A DNA stretch of 64,000 nt, taken from Blastomyces gilchristii SLH14081 (lineage: Eukaryota > Ascomycota > Eurotiomycetes > Onygenales > Ajellomycetaceae). Under the pieces are notes generated by a model. It had not been told where the DNA came from. It made no database searches and saw only the letters and a program-made list of their open reading frames with translations. A program made the position numbers and the translations under genes. The stretch lies in contig NW_003101677.1 in assembly GCF_000003855.2 (NCBI RefSeq), forward strand, positions 2,117,830 through 2,181,829, read 5' to 3'. The first letter of the stretch is position 1. Each line of letters begins with the position of its first letter. Below are positions 11,593-22,616 of the stretch, piece after piece.

Positions 11593-12094
11593 GACTGGCC
11601 GCCGGGATCATGAATTTCACATTTGATCTTATTTGATCTAGTCTCATACATTTCTTGATGTGAATTCTGCTGAGACTAGTCATTAAAAAAACATGCAAAG
11701 TGACTATATATAAGATCTTAAAATGAAATCATGACTTGAAAAAAATAAGAAAGTGGTCTCATTTGGTCTCATTTAGTTCTATTCTTGGCATAAAGTTATT
11801 ATTTTTAGACATTTTAAGGTTTTTTTTAGACTATTTTTAATTTTTTAAAAAGTAATGCTTTTTGGTAATACTCAAATGAGATTTAAAGTCATTTAAAGCA
11901 ATAAAAATAATTTAAATTGAGAAGTGAAAATCATGGTCTAATTTGAAAAATGTGATAAGAGTAGACAGTAAGTTTCACTGAAACAGTATGAGACTACTAT
12001 CTAATGTTAAAACTGTGTAATGAGATCAGTCAAATTGATAATAAGACTATTAAAAAATCTGATCCTGGTCTCAGACACGGTTACACGGTCAGTC
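11593..12094 (+). mobile_element. MITE copy 4 (502 bp)
   Basis: TA-flanked. Its left terminus GACTGGCCGCCGGGATCATG is the least damaged in the window and its right terminus CACGGTCAGTC is intact. Confidence 0.88.
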
Positions 12095-12770
12095 TAGATA
12101 ATTCAACTATCTGTAAGTCACTTCTGTGTGAGAACAGTCTGTCTTCTCATACTTTATAAAGAGTTAGCAGAATTCAGTTCTTCAGTTAAATTATATCTGA
12201 AAATAAAAAAGTGCTCATTGAAGCTATATTAATGTATAGTATCACTGTAAACACAGTCTCTGCTCATAGCTTGACTGATAGATCTGCTTGCATTATTATA
12301 ATACAAGCTTTTAAGATAACAGTTTAAATGAACTGTTCCGCAATATTATTTTAATTGAGAGTATAGAGCTCTGTTAACTCTTATTTAACACTGAATTCAG
12401 TGAGAACTTCTTATATCTGTTAATCACTTATTTCAGTGACTCTGTCTGAATATGCAAATACAACTTTTATACTCAGATTTCAGAGATATTTAAGATGAAA
12501 ATTAATAACATTTAATAGCTAATCTTTGTTCTTGAGAAAATAAGCAGTCTTGTGATGTGTGATATTATTCACTATAAGAAGTAGATATCTGTAGTCTTGA
12601 AGAGATGAAGAAAAATTATTAAAAGTACTGAAGAATTCATTACCTTCTATATTATTAAAGTGCAGACAGACACTGTGAGTGTTTTTTCTTATTATAGAGA
12701 TCTGTGAGATCTTCTTCTTAGCTTTTACAAGATTACCGATCTTATAGAACAGCATTTCAGAGCTCTCTTT
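12095..12770 (-). pseudogene. Copia-1 integrase remnant
   Basis: The frame at 12755-12519 (minus) carries a Copia integrase core signature: C-x-H near LHFNN, then YRYLLLIVNN-x-T and YFLKNKD. These align with the D-containing strand and the W-x-YFLKxKS region. Farther down (about 12500-12100, minus) come the N-x-IAEQ motif, corresponding to NGxAER, and an LW-x-E segment with the Trp codon mutated to stop. Gag and protease would lie to the right, in 33377-34973, split off by Gypsy-3. Confidence 0.75.
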
Positions 12771-13315
12771 AATTGTAATATCAGAGATGAGATCTTTTAT
12801 CAGTTATTAAATATCAGTGATATTCAGATGTTCTAGATAAATATACTATGTAAAAAGTGTATTATTGTAATTCAGAGACATCTGCATAACTGCAGCTAAA
12901 GCAGCTTCACAGATACTGTGAATATAATAGATATAATAATTTATTTTCACAGTTTAGAAGTATTGATTATACTTATTAATTATCTCAAAATCAATAATGT
13001 AGTTATTCTTATTTCAAAGAAGTTCAAGATTAAATTCTTTATTAATAAGCTGACTGAAGCTTAAGAGATTGTAGAAGACTGCTCATAAGTAGTAAATATT
13101 CTACAGATTTAATTTCATTTCATTTATATAAATACAGATCTTATCAATACTAGTGAGTGTGATCAGCTTATTATTAATTTCTTCTACAGAGTCAAGTTCT
13201 TCTTTATTATTTAAAGTGTGTATATATTTGAAGACACTTCTATCTGATAACATAGTATAGAAAGCTACAGTGTTTAAGTATTATAGAGAATCTCTACAGG
13301 TTGTAGTAGTAGATA

Positions 13316-13600
13316 TGTAAGAGATCTACGCTGAATAGATCAGTATAATATTTATAGATCTTATAATACAAAAGTGGAAAATGTTAGAGAAGGAAAAAAG
13401 AGAAAGTGCAGAAATTGACAATCAGAGTGAATATTTATACATGTACATGATGACCTATGCAGTGAAGCTTCGGGGTGAAAGAATAGAAATTTCATGAGTT
13501 TTTTGACTGAGAATTGATGATTGAGAATCAGAGCTTTCAGCAGAAATCTATGAAGTGTAATGAAATAGTCTATATAATTAATCAGATATAGCTCATTACA
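13316..13600 (-). repeat. Gypsy-3 3' LTR (285 bp)
   Basis: Same length as the copy at 33092-33376 and similar throughout (shared core AGTGAAGCTTCGGGGTG). The two copies differ by mutations in both. Confidence 0.85.
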
Positions 13601-13639
13601 TTAACCCTCTCTCTCTGAAAGTAAGTGCAGTTTTCATTG

Positions 13640-14040
13640 ATCAAGAGCTGCTGTATTGAATAGTATAGAGTCTGAGGTTCAAGTTGAAAGATTATAATTA
13701 ACTCATTTCACAAGATATTGTCAGCTGCAGCTGTGAGGCCTCTTATCAAGAATATCTTCAATCTCTCATTCAAGTTCATTATCTTCTTCTATGATTCTCA
13801 GCAGCTATCAGTCAGAAGTCAGTTGAGAAGAAAATGAGTTCATAACAGCATGATAAAGTAAGCTTATATAAAAGACATTATGAATCTCTGATGATATATT
13901 AAAATAATAGTTATAACTGTCTACAACTTCTGTTACTTTGTATTTAATATAATGATAATTAAGTATATAAGATGAGTATGTGATCTGTATATTTTTAAAA
14001 TTCAATCACATAAGATCTTCTATCTTATATTGCTTAGTAG
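13640..14040 (-). pseudogene. Gypsy-3 integrase C-terminus and chromodomain remnant
   Basis: The minus-strand frame 14005-13808 contains YKVTEVVDSYNYYFNI followed by IHNVFYISLL. This matches the conserved linker after fungal Gypsy integrase (IHNVFHVSLL). Farther left, EIEDILDKR and QYLVK-x-VNY match a chromodomain, with the expected Trp codons mutated to stops. Chromodomains guide integration to histone-marked chromatin, which fits the nested heterochromatic setting. Confidence 0.75.
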
Positions 14041-14634
14041 AATCTTGTCAGATATTAACTTAATTCTCTTAATCTTATTTAGCACTCATTATGAAGACTT
14101 CTACTTAGTTATAAGCATCTTAGAGTTTTATTATTATGTTATTAGTGATATAAATTGAACTGCAGAGATTCAGTATGAACTGTGTGATATCTAGAAGAGT
14201 CAACACTTTCATACAATATTTATATATAAGAAAGAACAGGCTTATATCTATTAAAACAGTATCTCAGTCATTAATAATAATTTCAGTATATAGAAGAAGA
14301 TTATATCAGTTATCTTATAAATAATTACAGAACTTATAAAGATAATTCTTCACTGTCTGAATTATTCATTCTGATGTATTATCAGTCTCAGAGTGATAAG
14401 CAGTTAATAAAGAGTATATGATCTTAAGAACTTGACAGATTCTCATTTAGAGAGTACTCATAAATTAATAACTTTAATCTGATACTATAGATCTTAGTAA
14501 TTCATGCATCTGATAGAACAGACTTTATAGAAAGACTACAGTAACTTATTTAGTATTTATTTTCTTATAAGATTCTAATATAACATCTTTACTTAATTAG
14601 TTAATAATGATCAGAATATTCTTATAACTCTTAC

Positions 14635-14816
14635 TATTTATTATTATTATTATTCTTCAATTATAGATGTATACTGTCAGAGACTATGACATCTACCTGA
14701 GAACGTTTAGATCTCAGAGTTTTTCCTATATCTATAGAGCCAACTATTATATATTTATCAATTTCAGATATGCAAAATCAGAAAATTCCAGCCCAGAATA
14801 CAAAAACTGTTTACAA
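14635..14816 (-). mobile_element. 5'-truncated LINE/SINE tail (182 bp)
   Basis: Matches the last 180 or so bases of the LINE 3' end (20810-20991) in reverse orientation and ends in a (TTA)n run. A 13-base TSD, TTATAACTCTTAC, occurs at 14622-14634 and 14817-14829. It could come from either the LINE or the SINE, since both share this tail. Confidence 0.85.
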
Positions 14817-15610
14817 TTATAACTCTTACTCTCAGAGAGATTAATAGTGAAGTTAATTACTACATCTTATTAGATTCTATTAGAGATATTAAGCAGTTTC
14901 AGCAGATCTTTTCCACAATTCCTTTATAAGATTACAGAGCAATAACAGTTATAGTTTCAGATAAAGTATCTGATACTGTTCAATGTCTCAGATCAGTAGA
15001 ATTCTTGAGAGATTATTTAATACAGTTATTCACAATCTGAATAAACAGTTATATATGAATTATGTATCTCTTATATTATTCAGATATATAGAGACTCAGA
15101 TTGAGAGACTCAGTATTATTTACAGAATTATAGAGTATTATTATCATTGAATGAGTATTCTAAGATATCAGTCTTTATATGTAGTTCTGAGACAAATCAG
15201 AATGCTTCTTAATATACTACTTCAGTAAGTACTTGAAGAAGTTTATCAGTTCAAGCTGTTATACACTACAGTTTATTTAGTGTAGATTCAGAAGAAGTTG
15301 AGATATCAGTATTAATAATAGTTTAGAGAGAAGATATTCTAATCAGAGAAGTATATATTATATCATGAGTTGTTTTATTATAATTAACTAGCATTTTCAG
15401 ATCTAAGAGCTGATGCTCTCAGTTCATTTAGTAAGTATCTATTATATTAAATGATATATCTTACTCTTATTATAAGAGAGTATCTATTATTAAGTTCTAA
15501 CTGTCAGAGTGTATAATGAAATCAAAACAGCTTAAGAGCTTAGATTATCACATCTAATATTCAGTAAGCTTTCAGATAATTATAAAATATTTAAAATTCT
15601 TATAATCTAT

Positions 15611-15690
15611 GCCAGCGTGGCCCAGTTGGTAAGACTGGTAACCAAGGCCGCACACATTAGGGGTGCGTGGGTTCGAATCCCACCGCTGGC
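15611..15690 (+). ncRNA. tRNA-like pol III head of LINE-A
   Basis: The 7-base ends GCCAGCG and CGCTGGC pair perfectly. The T-arm GTGGG-TTCGAAT-CCCAC is intact. Box A (TGGCCCAGTTGG, 15618-15629) and box B (GGTTCGAATCC, 15670-15680) match the RNA polymerase III consensus. The central part does not fold into a normal D-arm plus anticodon arm, so I call it tRNA-derived rather than a functional tRNA. It sits at the exact 5' end of the retrotransposed unit. Confidence 0.75.
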
Positions 15691-16306
15691 ACCTGCCACT
15701 TCTTACCCATGAAAGCCCCCATGTAATAGGGGCTGAGCCTAATTAGTAAGGCTTGGTGCGGGGTAGAACTCTCTACTGCAAGCCAAGCCACTAGTTAAGC
15801 GAGATCCTGCGAACACCCACCAGGGCCGGCATGGGGTGCCAATGTCCCACTATCCTCCTACTGTGCACCCGTCAAGGTTCTAACGATATAGAGCCAAGCC
15901 TAATGTAGTGGTTATACACTACTTAAGCAAGTCCCTAAACTAGGGCCGCCATCGGAGCCTAGCTCCCCCCCAAATACAGGGAATGATTTTGAAAACCACC
16001 CGACTAGCAGGCCTAGACGCGCATCTAGGCCCTAGACAGAGGACTGCAGTCATCAAGCCTATGGTTAGTCCCTAACACGGGGCGAGGCCACGACGGCTGA
16101 TTGGTAGGCCTATGGGCATCTAATGGGGCCGAGATCAGCAACCGGAAGCTTGGTGTGTACGCCACCAAGTGGGCGGTGGCAGCCACTAACTAACACCCCT
16201 GGAAATTAGTGGCTGGCCCGAGAGGACGGACGCGGTGGTCGGTTAATTATAGGGGGTTAAATGTAATTAGCTTAAGGTGCATCCTGCGGGTGGCTAGCGC
16301 CCGTAG
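15691..16306 (+). other. unmutated body of the LINE-A head region
   Basis: About 616 bases of mixed composition with CC, GG and CG intact, unlike everything around it. It contains several short self-complementary stretches (for example TGTAGTGGTTATACACTAC near 15912) and no convincing ORF. No second copy was seen in the window. It is probably the body of a long tRNA-headed retroposon RNA. Confidence 0.55.
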
Positions 16307-16625
16307 TCAAAAGAATGTATGTTTGCTCCAAGAACTCAAAAGAACTGGAGAAAAGATGAAGCTCAAAGTAAATCTAGAAACTGAAGAGAATAGTCAAGCC
16401 AGTAAACTCACAACTGCAAGCTTAAAAAGAAGAAACTCTCAACTATCTAGATCTTCAAACTTCAATTCTCCAGCTAAATGTAAACAGAATTTTAATCCTC
16501 AAACTTCTGTTAAGATTAGAGAATTGAGAAATGACTCTGATAATAAACTAGATATAATGCAAGCAGTTGAGATTTCTACTTTTCAGAACAGTTATAATCT
16601 ACTATCTGATAATAGCAATTAGATT
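16307..16625 (+). pseudogene. LINE-A ORF1 C-terminal fragment
   Basis: The frame runs from the chimeric junction through AQKNVCLLQELKRT-like sequence shared with LINE-B (minus strand, near 39750) and ends at 16622. It represents the region after the CCHC knuckles of ORF1. The open frame at 16209 extends into the head body only by chance. Confidence 0.65.
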
Positions 16626-16879
16626 CTACTCTACTCTCTTTTAGTATGAATATACAATAAAAACAACAAAAAAAGTTTAAAAACTCTTCAAAAATCACAT
16701 TTATTCAAAATAATGTGAATAGAAACTCAAATTGCATTTATTCTTGTCTTCAAATTACATTTGAATAAAAAGTTGATTTTATACTGCTTCAGGAGCCGAA
16801 TTTTAATGCTGAGCAAAAATATGTCATTTCTCATTCAAGCTACTACTGCTTTTTACCTCAAAATCTGAGATAAAGTTGA

Positions 16880-19800
16880 GAGTAGTGATCTATGAAAGAA
16901 AGAGATCAAGATATTAATTTAATCTGAGATTTGATATCATGTCTGACCCTGATATTCTGATGAGTGATATTATAGATAAAGAGAATGAGTTTGACACTAT
17001 ACAGCTTATAAATATCTATAATAAAAAGTCATTGAAGAAAAATAATAACATCTGAACAATTAATAGAGGATTTCTGAACATAACTTCATCAAGAAACTCT
17101 ATAATTGTAGGAGATTTTAATGCACATTATCTCTGATAGAATTCAGAATGCAAAAGAGCAGTAAGAGCTGATAATCTGATTGAATGAATCTTTGAGCATT
17201 CAATGAATTTAGTTAACAAGTCTGATCAACAAACATTCTTTAGAAAAGATATGAAACAGAAATCTATTATAGATCTAATCTTCATGTCATAAAATCTAAT
17301 AGAAAAAAGACTTGTAAACTGATTTATTGATTCAAATGAGACATCAGAATCAGATCATGAGATTATTCAATTTATATTGAACTGAGTGAGGAATAAATAA
17401 GTGAAAATCCTCTNNNNNNNNNNNNNNNNNNNNNNNNNNNNNNNNNNNNNNNNNNNNNNNNNNNNNNNNNNNNNNNNNNNNNNNNNNNNNNNNNNNNNNN
17501 NNNNNNNNNNNNNNNNNNNNNNNNNNNNNNNNNNNNNNNNNNNNNNNNNNNNNNNNNNNNNNNNNNNNNNNNNNNNNNNNNNNNNNNNNNNNNNNNNNNN
17601 NNNNNNNNNNNNNNNNNNNNNNNNNNNNNNNNNNNNNNNNNNNNNNNNNNNNNNNNNNNNNNNNNNNNNNNNNNNNNNNNNNNNNNNNNNNNNNNNNNNN
17701 NNNNNNNNNNNNNNNNNNNNNNNNNNNNNNNNNNNNNNNNNNNNNNNNNNNNNNNNNNNNNNNNNNNNNNNNNNNNNNNNNNNNNNNNNNNNNNNNNNNN
17801 NNNNNNNNNNNNNNNNNNNNNNNNNNNNNNNNNNNNNNNNNNNNNNNNNNNNNNNNNNNNNNNNNNNNNNNNNNNNNNNNNNNNNNNNNNNNNNNNNNNN
17901 NNNNNNNNNNNNNNNNNNNNNNNNNNNNNNNNNNNNNNNNNNNNNNNNNNNNNNNNNNNNNNNNNNNNNNNNNNNNNNNNNNNNNNNNNNNNNNNNNNNN
18001 NNNNNNNNNNNNNNNNNNNNNNNNNNNNNNNNNNNNNNNNNNNNNNNNNNNNNNNNNNNNNNNNNNNNNNNNNNNNNNNNNNNNNNNNNNNNNNNNNNNN
18101 NNNNNNNNNNNNNNNNNNNNNNNNNNNNNNNNNNNNNNNNNNNNNNNNNNNNNNNNNNNNNNNNNNNNNNNNNNNNNNNNNNNNNNNNNNNNNNNNNNNN
18201 NNNNNNNNNNNNNNNNNNNNNNNNNNNNNNNNNNNNNNNNNNNNNNNNNNNNNNNNNNNNNNNNNNNNNNNNNNNNNNNNNNNNNNNNNNNNNNNNNNNN
18301 NNNNNNNNNNNNNNNNNNNNNTAGCTACTCAACTATCTTTTATAAGCTCTATAAGTGATTCTCTTTTATTCAGTGAATAAATGAGAGATAGAAAACAGTG
18401 TTCTGTAATTGACACTGTTCTCTCAGCTGTTCATGATATTCAAATAGCAAAATATGAGAATCTGGTCTCAACTGCAGTTTTTATTGATATAAAAGAAGCA
18501 TTTGATTATGTTTCAAAGTCAAAGTTAATTCAGATATTGAAGATATTAAAACTGTCACTTTCTTTAATAAAATAAGTTAACTGTTTTATATCTAAAAGAA
18601 TTATACAACTTCTCTTTGATGAAATGAAATAAGACAAGATTAAGATAAAAATAGAAGTATCATAAGAGAATCTTCAATCTCACTCATTTTATTTGCAATA
18701 TACACTGCATATCTATTCAAAAATAGAAATATGAGAATAGTGTGATCTCTGAGTTATATAAATGATATTAATCTAGTCTACAGCTCAAAAACTATCAAAG
18801 ACAATTTAAAAGTGATTGAAGAAGCTGCAAAGAAAATCTTTATTAGAGTAGATATCAATTAAATTCAATTTAATATGAATAAAACTGAGTTAATTCATTT
18901 CTTTTCTAGATTCAATGAGAAAGAACTATCTCTAACTCTTTTAAATAGAGAGATTAAACTCAGTGTAAATATCAAATGATTAGAAGTATGATTAAACTTC
19001 AAGTTGAATTTTAAATATCATATTCAATAAAGAACTGTCAAGGCAGAAAGATTATTGAATAACATAATCAGACTATCAAATACAGAGAGAGATCTATCCT
19101 TTCAGGCTATGAGACAGTTATATATAGCCTGTATTACATCAGTAGCTGATTATGAAGTTCAAGTTTGATGAAATAATCAAGTGAATTTCACTGAACTCTT
19201 TCAAAGTCTGTAAAACAGAGTCTTGAGAAGAATTCTGAAAGCATTCAAATCATCTTCTATTAAAGCAATGAAAATTGAAGCTTCAATTCCTTCTTCTGCT
19301 ATTAGATTTGAACAGACCTGTATGAACTATACTCTGAGAGTTGTAAAGATAAGCTTAAATCATATAATCAGAGAAAGAGTCTCTTCTTTATTTTCATCAA
19401 TTAACTCTGGAAATGAACTGGATTGAAATAGATTTCTTGATTGAAATGAAAATAATTCTTCAAAGAAAATATCTTCTCAACTGTACAGACTATGCTCTCT
19501 GATTAAAAATCAATTCTCTTCTCTAAATATTGAAAAAGTTGATCATGAGAAGTTATCTCTCTGAAGAGAAAAGCTTGAATCTCTTATAGACTTATAAATA
19601 AGTGAACTATTAAAAGAGAAAGAATATGAACAGCATTTGAAGAGAATCTCTACAATCAATATAAAAGACTCTATTCTGATTTATTCAGATGACTCAAAAA
19701 ATGAGAATTTGAATAGATTAGACACAGACATTGCTTATACTGAAGATAATATTAATTTTATCTCAGATTTCTGAAATCTAGACTGTGAATCTGAAGTCTT

Positions 19801-20608
19801 TGATGCTGAACTATTTGTAATAGTGAAAGCTTTCAAACTCATTGAAATAAAATCTTATAAAAGAGGAAATTATTTAAAAGAGACATGGATATTCTCTGAT
19901 AGTCAAGCTGCTTTAAAAAGACTTAGAAATAGTCAGATTCATAATAATCAAATGAATCTTAAACTGATCTTATACTCTGTTTTGAAAATTCAAAAGAGAA
20001 GAATATCAAAGCTGATAATTCATCTGCACTGAGTTCCTGCTCATATGAATATTCATGACAATGAATTGGCTGATTCAGCTGCAAAAAAGAGTGCAGAATT
20101 AAGCAGATCTATTCAAAAAATTGAGTTCTGGTCTTTTATAAAGAGAAAAATAAAAGAATCTTGTTTAGACAAGTGAAATGAAAGCTGGCAGAAACAAAAG
20201 AAGAGTATACATTATTCAAGATTTGAAACAAAACCCAAGTGGAAATCTTGTTCAATTAAATGTAAAAAGAAAATATTCTCATCTATAATACAGCTGAAAC
20301 TAGGACATGGCTATTTCAAATCTTATATACAAAGATTTGATGATAGATTTGACTCAATAGAATGCTCATTCTGCAATATAAATAAGAATCCTGAGCATAT
20401 TGTAATGCACTGTGCATTATACAATAGTCTCAGAGCCAGATTGAAAGAGAAGTATAATCTAAATCAATTAAATATAAGATTCTTATTCTCAACTGAGACA
20501 GGAATTAAATACTTAATAGACATTCTATCAGAAACTCAAGCAGCTATAAGAAAATGGTTAAATTCAGAATTATCTGAATATGAAGAGAAGAAAATTAATC
20601 AGATATAG
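16880..20608 (+). pseudogene. LINE-A ORF2 (endonuclease, RT, RNase H), degraded
   Basis: The order of remnants is as follows. Endonuclease-like GDFNAH (about 17110) comes first, with SxQNL and SDHEIIQF following near 17290-17370. Next is the gap (17414-18321), then RT pieces such as FIDIKEAFD (about 18480), a YxNDI catalytic-box remnant near 18755, and RNase H with YSDDSK (about 19680), FSDSQAALK (19895) and a DNELADSAAK motif (about 20058). Last comes a CSFC-x-H-x-C knuckle near 20370. Stops fall mostly at Trp codons (TGG to TGA or TAA). The protein plan is that of fungal Tad/I-clade LINEs. Confidence 0.75.
17414..18321. other. assembly gap (N run)
   Basis: 908 N bases inside LINE-A ORF2. 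By comparison with LINE-B (about 37800-38690, minus) the missing part covers the end of the endonuclease region and the N-terminal RT motifs. Long ORFs predicted over it are artefacts. Confidence 0.99.
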
Positions 20609-20961
20609 TCTGTTAAAACAGCTATATACTATCTTTTAATAATTTATTTTGTTACAGTCTTTCTTTACTTTGTCTTTTTCTTTCAATTCCTTTCTATCTA
20701 TCTATTTAATGTGTCTATCTTTAAGAATGTGTTCTCATTTCTTTTGTCATGATATTGTCAAATGATTTCAAAGTATCAGAAGATGTTAAAATACTGCAAT
20801 TTGTAAACAGTTTTTATATTCTGGGCTGGAATTTTCTGATTTTGCATATCTGAAATTGATGAATGTATAATAGTTAACTTTACAGATATAGGAAAAACCC
20901 TGGGAACTAAAAGTTCTCAGGTAGATGTCATAGTCTCTGACTGCATACATCTATAATTGAA

Positions 20962-20992
<31 letters not shown>

Positions 20993-21178
20993 CTTATAAT
21001 CTATAATTATTTTAAATTTGAAGACACTTCAGAGTTCAGAGTTTCATTCTTCTAGATAGTATACTATTGTAAGAAGTTATTTATTATAAATCTCATAGTT
21101 GTATTCAGCAGAGCTCAGTTTCTTAGATATGAAAATATATAATTATAAAACATCTTCATTATTATATTGCAATATATA

Positions 21179-21680
21179 GACTGGCCGCTGAGATCATGAA
21201 TTTCATGTTTAGTCTCATTTAATCTGGTTCTATACATTTCTTGGCATGAATTCTACTGAGACTAGTTATTAAAAAAACATGCAAAGTGACTATATATCAG
21301 ATCTTAAAATGAAATCATGTCTTGAAAAAAATGAGAAAGTGATCTCATTTGATTTCATTTAGTTTCATTCTTGATATAAAGTTACTATTTTTAGACATTT
21401 TAAGGTTTTCTTTAGACTATTTTTAATTTTTTAAAAAGTAACACTTTTGGGTAAGACTCAAATGAGATTTAAAGTCGTTGAAAGCAATAAAAACAATTTA
21501 AATTGAGAAGTGGAAATCATGATTTCATTTGAAAAATGTGATAAGAGTAGATAGTAAGTTTCACTGAGACAGTATGAGACTACTATCTAATGTTAAAACT
21601 GTGTAATGAAATCAGTCAAATTGATAATGAAACTATCAAAAAATCTGGTTCTAGTCTCAGATACGGTCACACAGTCAGTC
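21179..21680 (+). mobile_element. MITE copy 5 (502 bp)
   Basis: TA-flanked, left end GACTGGCCGCTGAGATCATG, right end ACAGTCAGTC. It lies in Gypsy-3 between LINE-A and Gypsy-1. Confidence 0.88.
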
Positions 21681-21682
21681 TA

Positions 21683-21903
21683 GTAATATAGCTCTCTCTC
21701 TAATATAGTCAGAGAAGTCAGCTTTAACAACTGTTTTATAATCAGAGTTAAATATTATTATCAGAGAGATATTGATAAACATCTTCTTTATTTATATAAA
21801 TAAAGCTTTAGTGTCTGCTAATCAGTGAAATACTAAGTTCTTCTTAATGAGTTCCGTAAGTGATCTCACAATATCTGAGAAGTTTTGTATAAATCACTAA
21901 TAG
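21683..21903 (-). pseudogene. Gypsy-3 RT/RNase H linker remnant
   Basis: The minus strand reads RFIQNFSDI, KNLVFH and FI-x-IKKMF, matching the FYRRFIxxFSxIxxPL linker that follows the Gypsy RT. It continues the RT found at 30430-31000, from which it was separated by the Gypsy-1 insertion. Confidence 0.7.
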
Positions 21904-22161
21904 TGTAAGAATAAGTACTCGCAGGCGATTATTCAGATGTTTGCAGCTTGGTGTGATATGTACTGTTAACTACTAGAAGTATTCATAGTAGAAAGATAAA
22001 ATATAGAGATTAAATGTATAATAGTATTCAAGCTGAGTTGTGAATAGTATTCATGAACTTCAGTCTATATAGTTGTGTATAGTCAAGAGTTACTAACTCT
22101 ATTAGTTACATAAGAGATAGAAATAGAGATAAAGAATTCACAAGAAGCAGAATTTCCTACA
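21904..22161 (-). repeat. Gypsy-1 left LTR (258 bp), mutated throughout
   Basis: Full-length partner of 29988-30245. All CG and nearly all GG/CC sites that survive in the right LTR are changed here. Confidence 0.9.
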
Positions 22162-22616
22162 TATCTTTTCCTCTCTAAGGCTTTGTCTGCAAAGTCTTTC
22201 ACTGAGTGACTTCATAGAATCAGCTCAGCACTGCAGTGATACTCACTAAAAATTCTTCATATCTATAAAAAAATCTCAGTGAGGAAAAATCTCTTATTAT
22301 TACAAAGAGAAAAGAGTCTGTCACTCAGTTTCTTATTTCATGAGATTTTTTATAATTTACAGATTCTTCTCTGACTATTACACAGATTCATCTCATATCT
22401 TTTATATAGAAGAGTTCTGATTGACTCTCAATTATTTTTATAAGATTTTTATGTAATTATTACACACATTTATCTCACAGATAGATCACTCTCTATGAGA
22501 TCACTCTTATTAAAGAGAAGTATTCATGAGTTAATCTTTTACTCATTCTCACAAATTATTATTCTTTAATACTGTAGAATTGTGAGAAATTTTTCATTCT
22601 TTTACTAACTCTATAG

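Larger units (their letters stand above)
15611..20991 (+). mobile_element. LINE-A: chimeric retrotransposon with tRNA-like head
   Basis: A single insertion flanked by the 13-base TSD TCTTATAATCTAT (15598-15610 and 20992-21004). It has three parts. A tRNA-like head (15611-15690) is followed by about 616 bp of normal-composition DNA (15691-16306). From about 16307 a LINE begins part-way through ORF1 and runs through ORF2 to a (TAA)n tail. LINE-B shows the same sequence starting at TCAAAAGAATGTATG but preceded by ORF1 coding sequence, so the junction is abrupt. Template switching from a tRNA-headed RNA to the LINE RNA would explain it. A 908-base assembly gap lies in ORF2. Confidence 0.82.

Noticed and set aside
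15611..15690. Functional tRNA gene
   Set aside because: Box A, box B and acceptor pairing are good, but the middle does not form normal D and anticodon arms, and the sequence is the exact 5' end of a retrotransposed unit with TSDs.
17367..18332. Two long ORFs over the N run
   Set aside because: They consist almost entirely of unknown residues from the assembly gap.
16880..20608. UGA decoded as tryptophan in the LINE
   Set aside because: Former Trp codons are TGA in some places and TAA in others, and the surrounding sequence shows general GG-to-GA damage, so mutation explains it.
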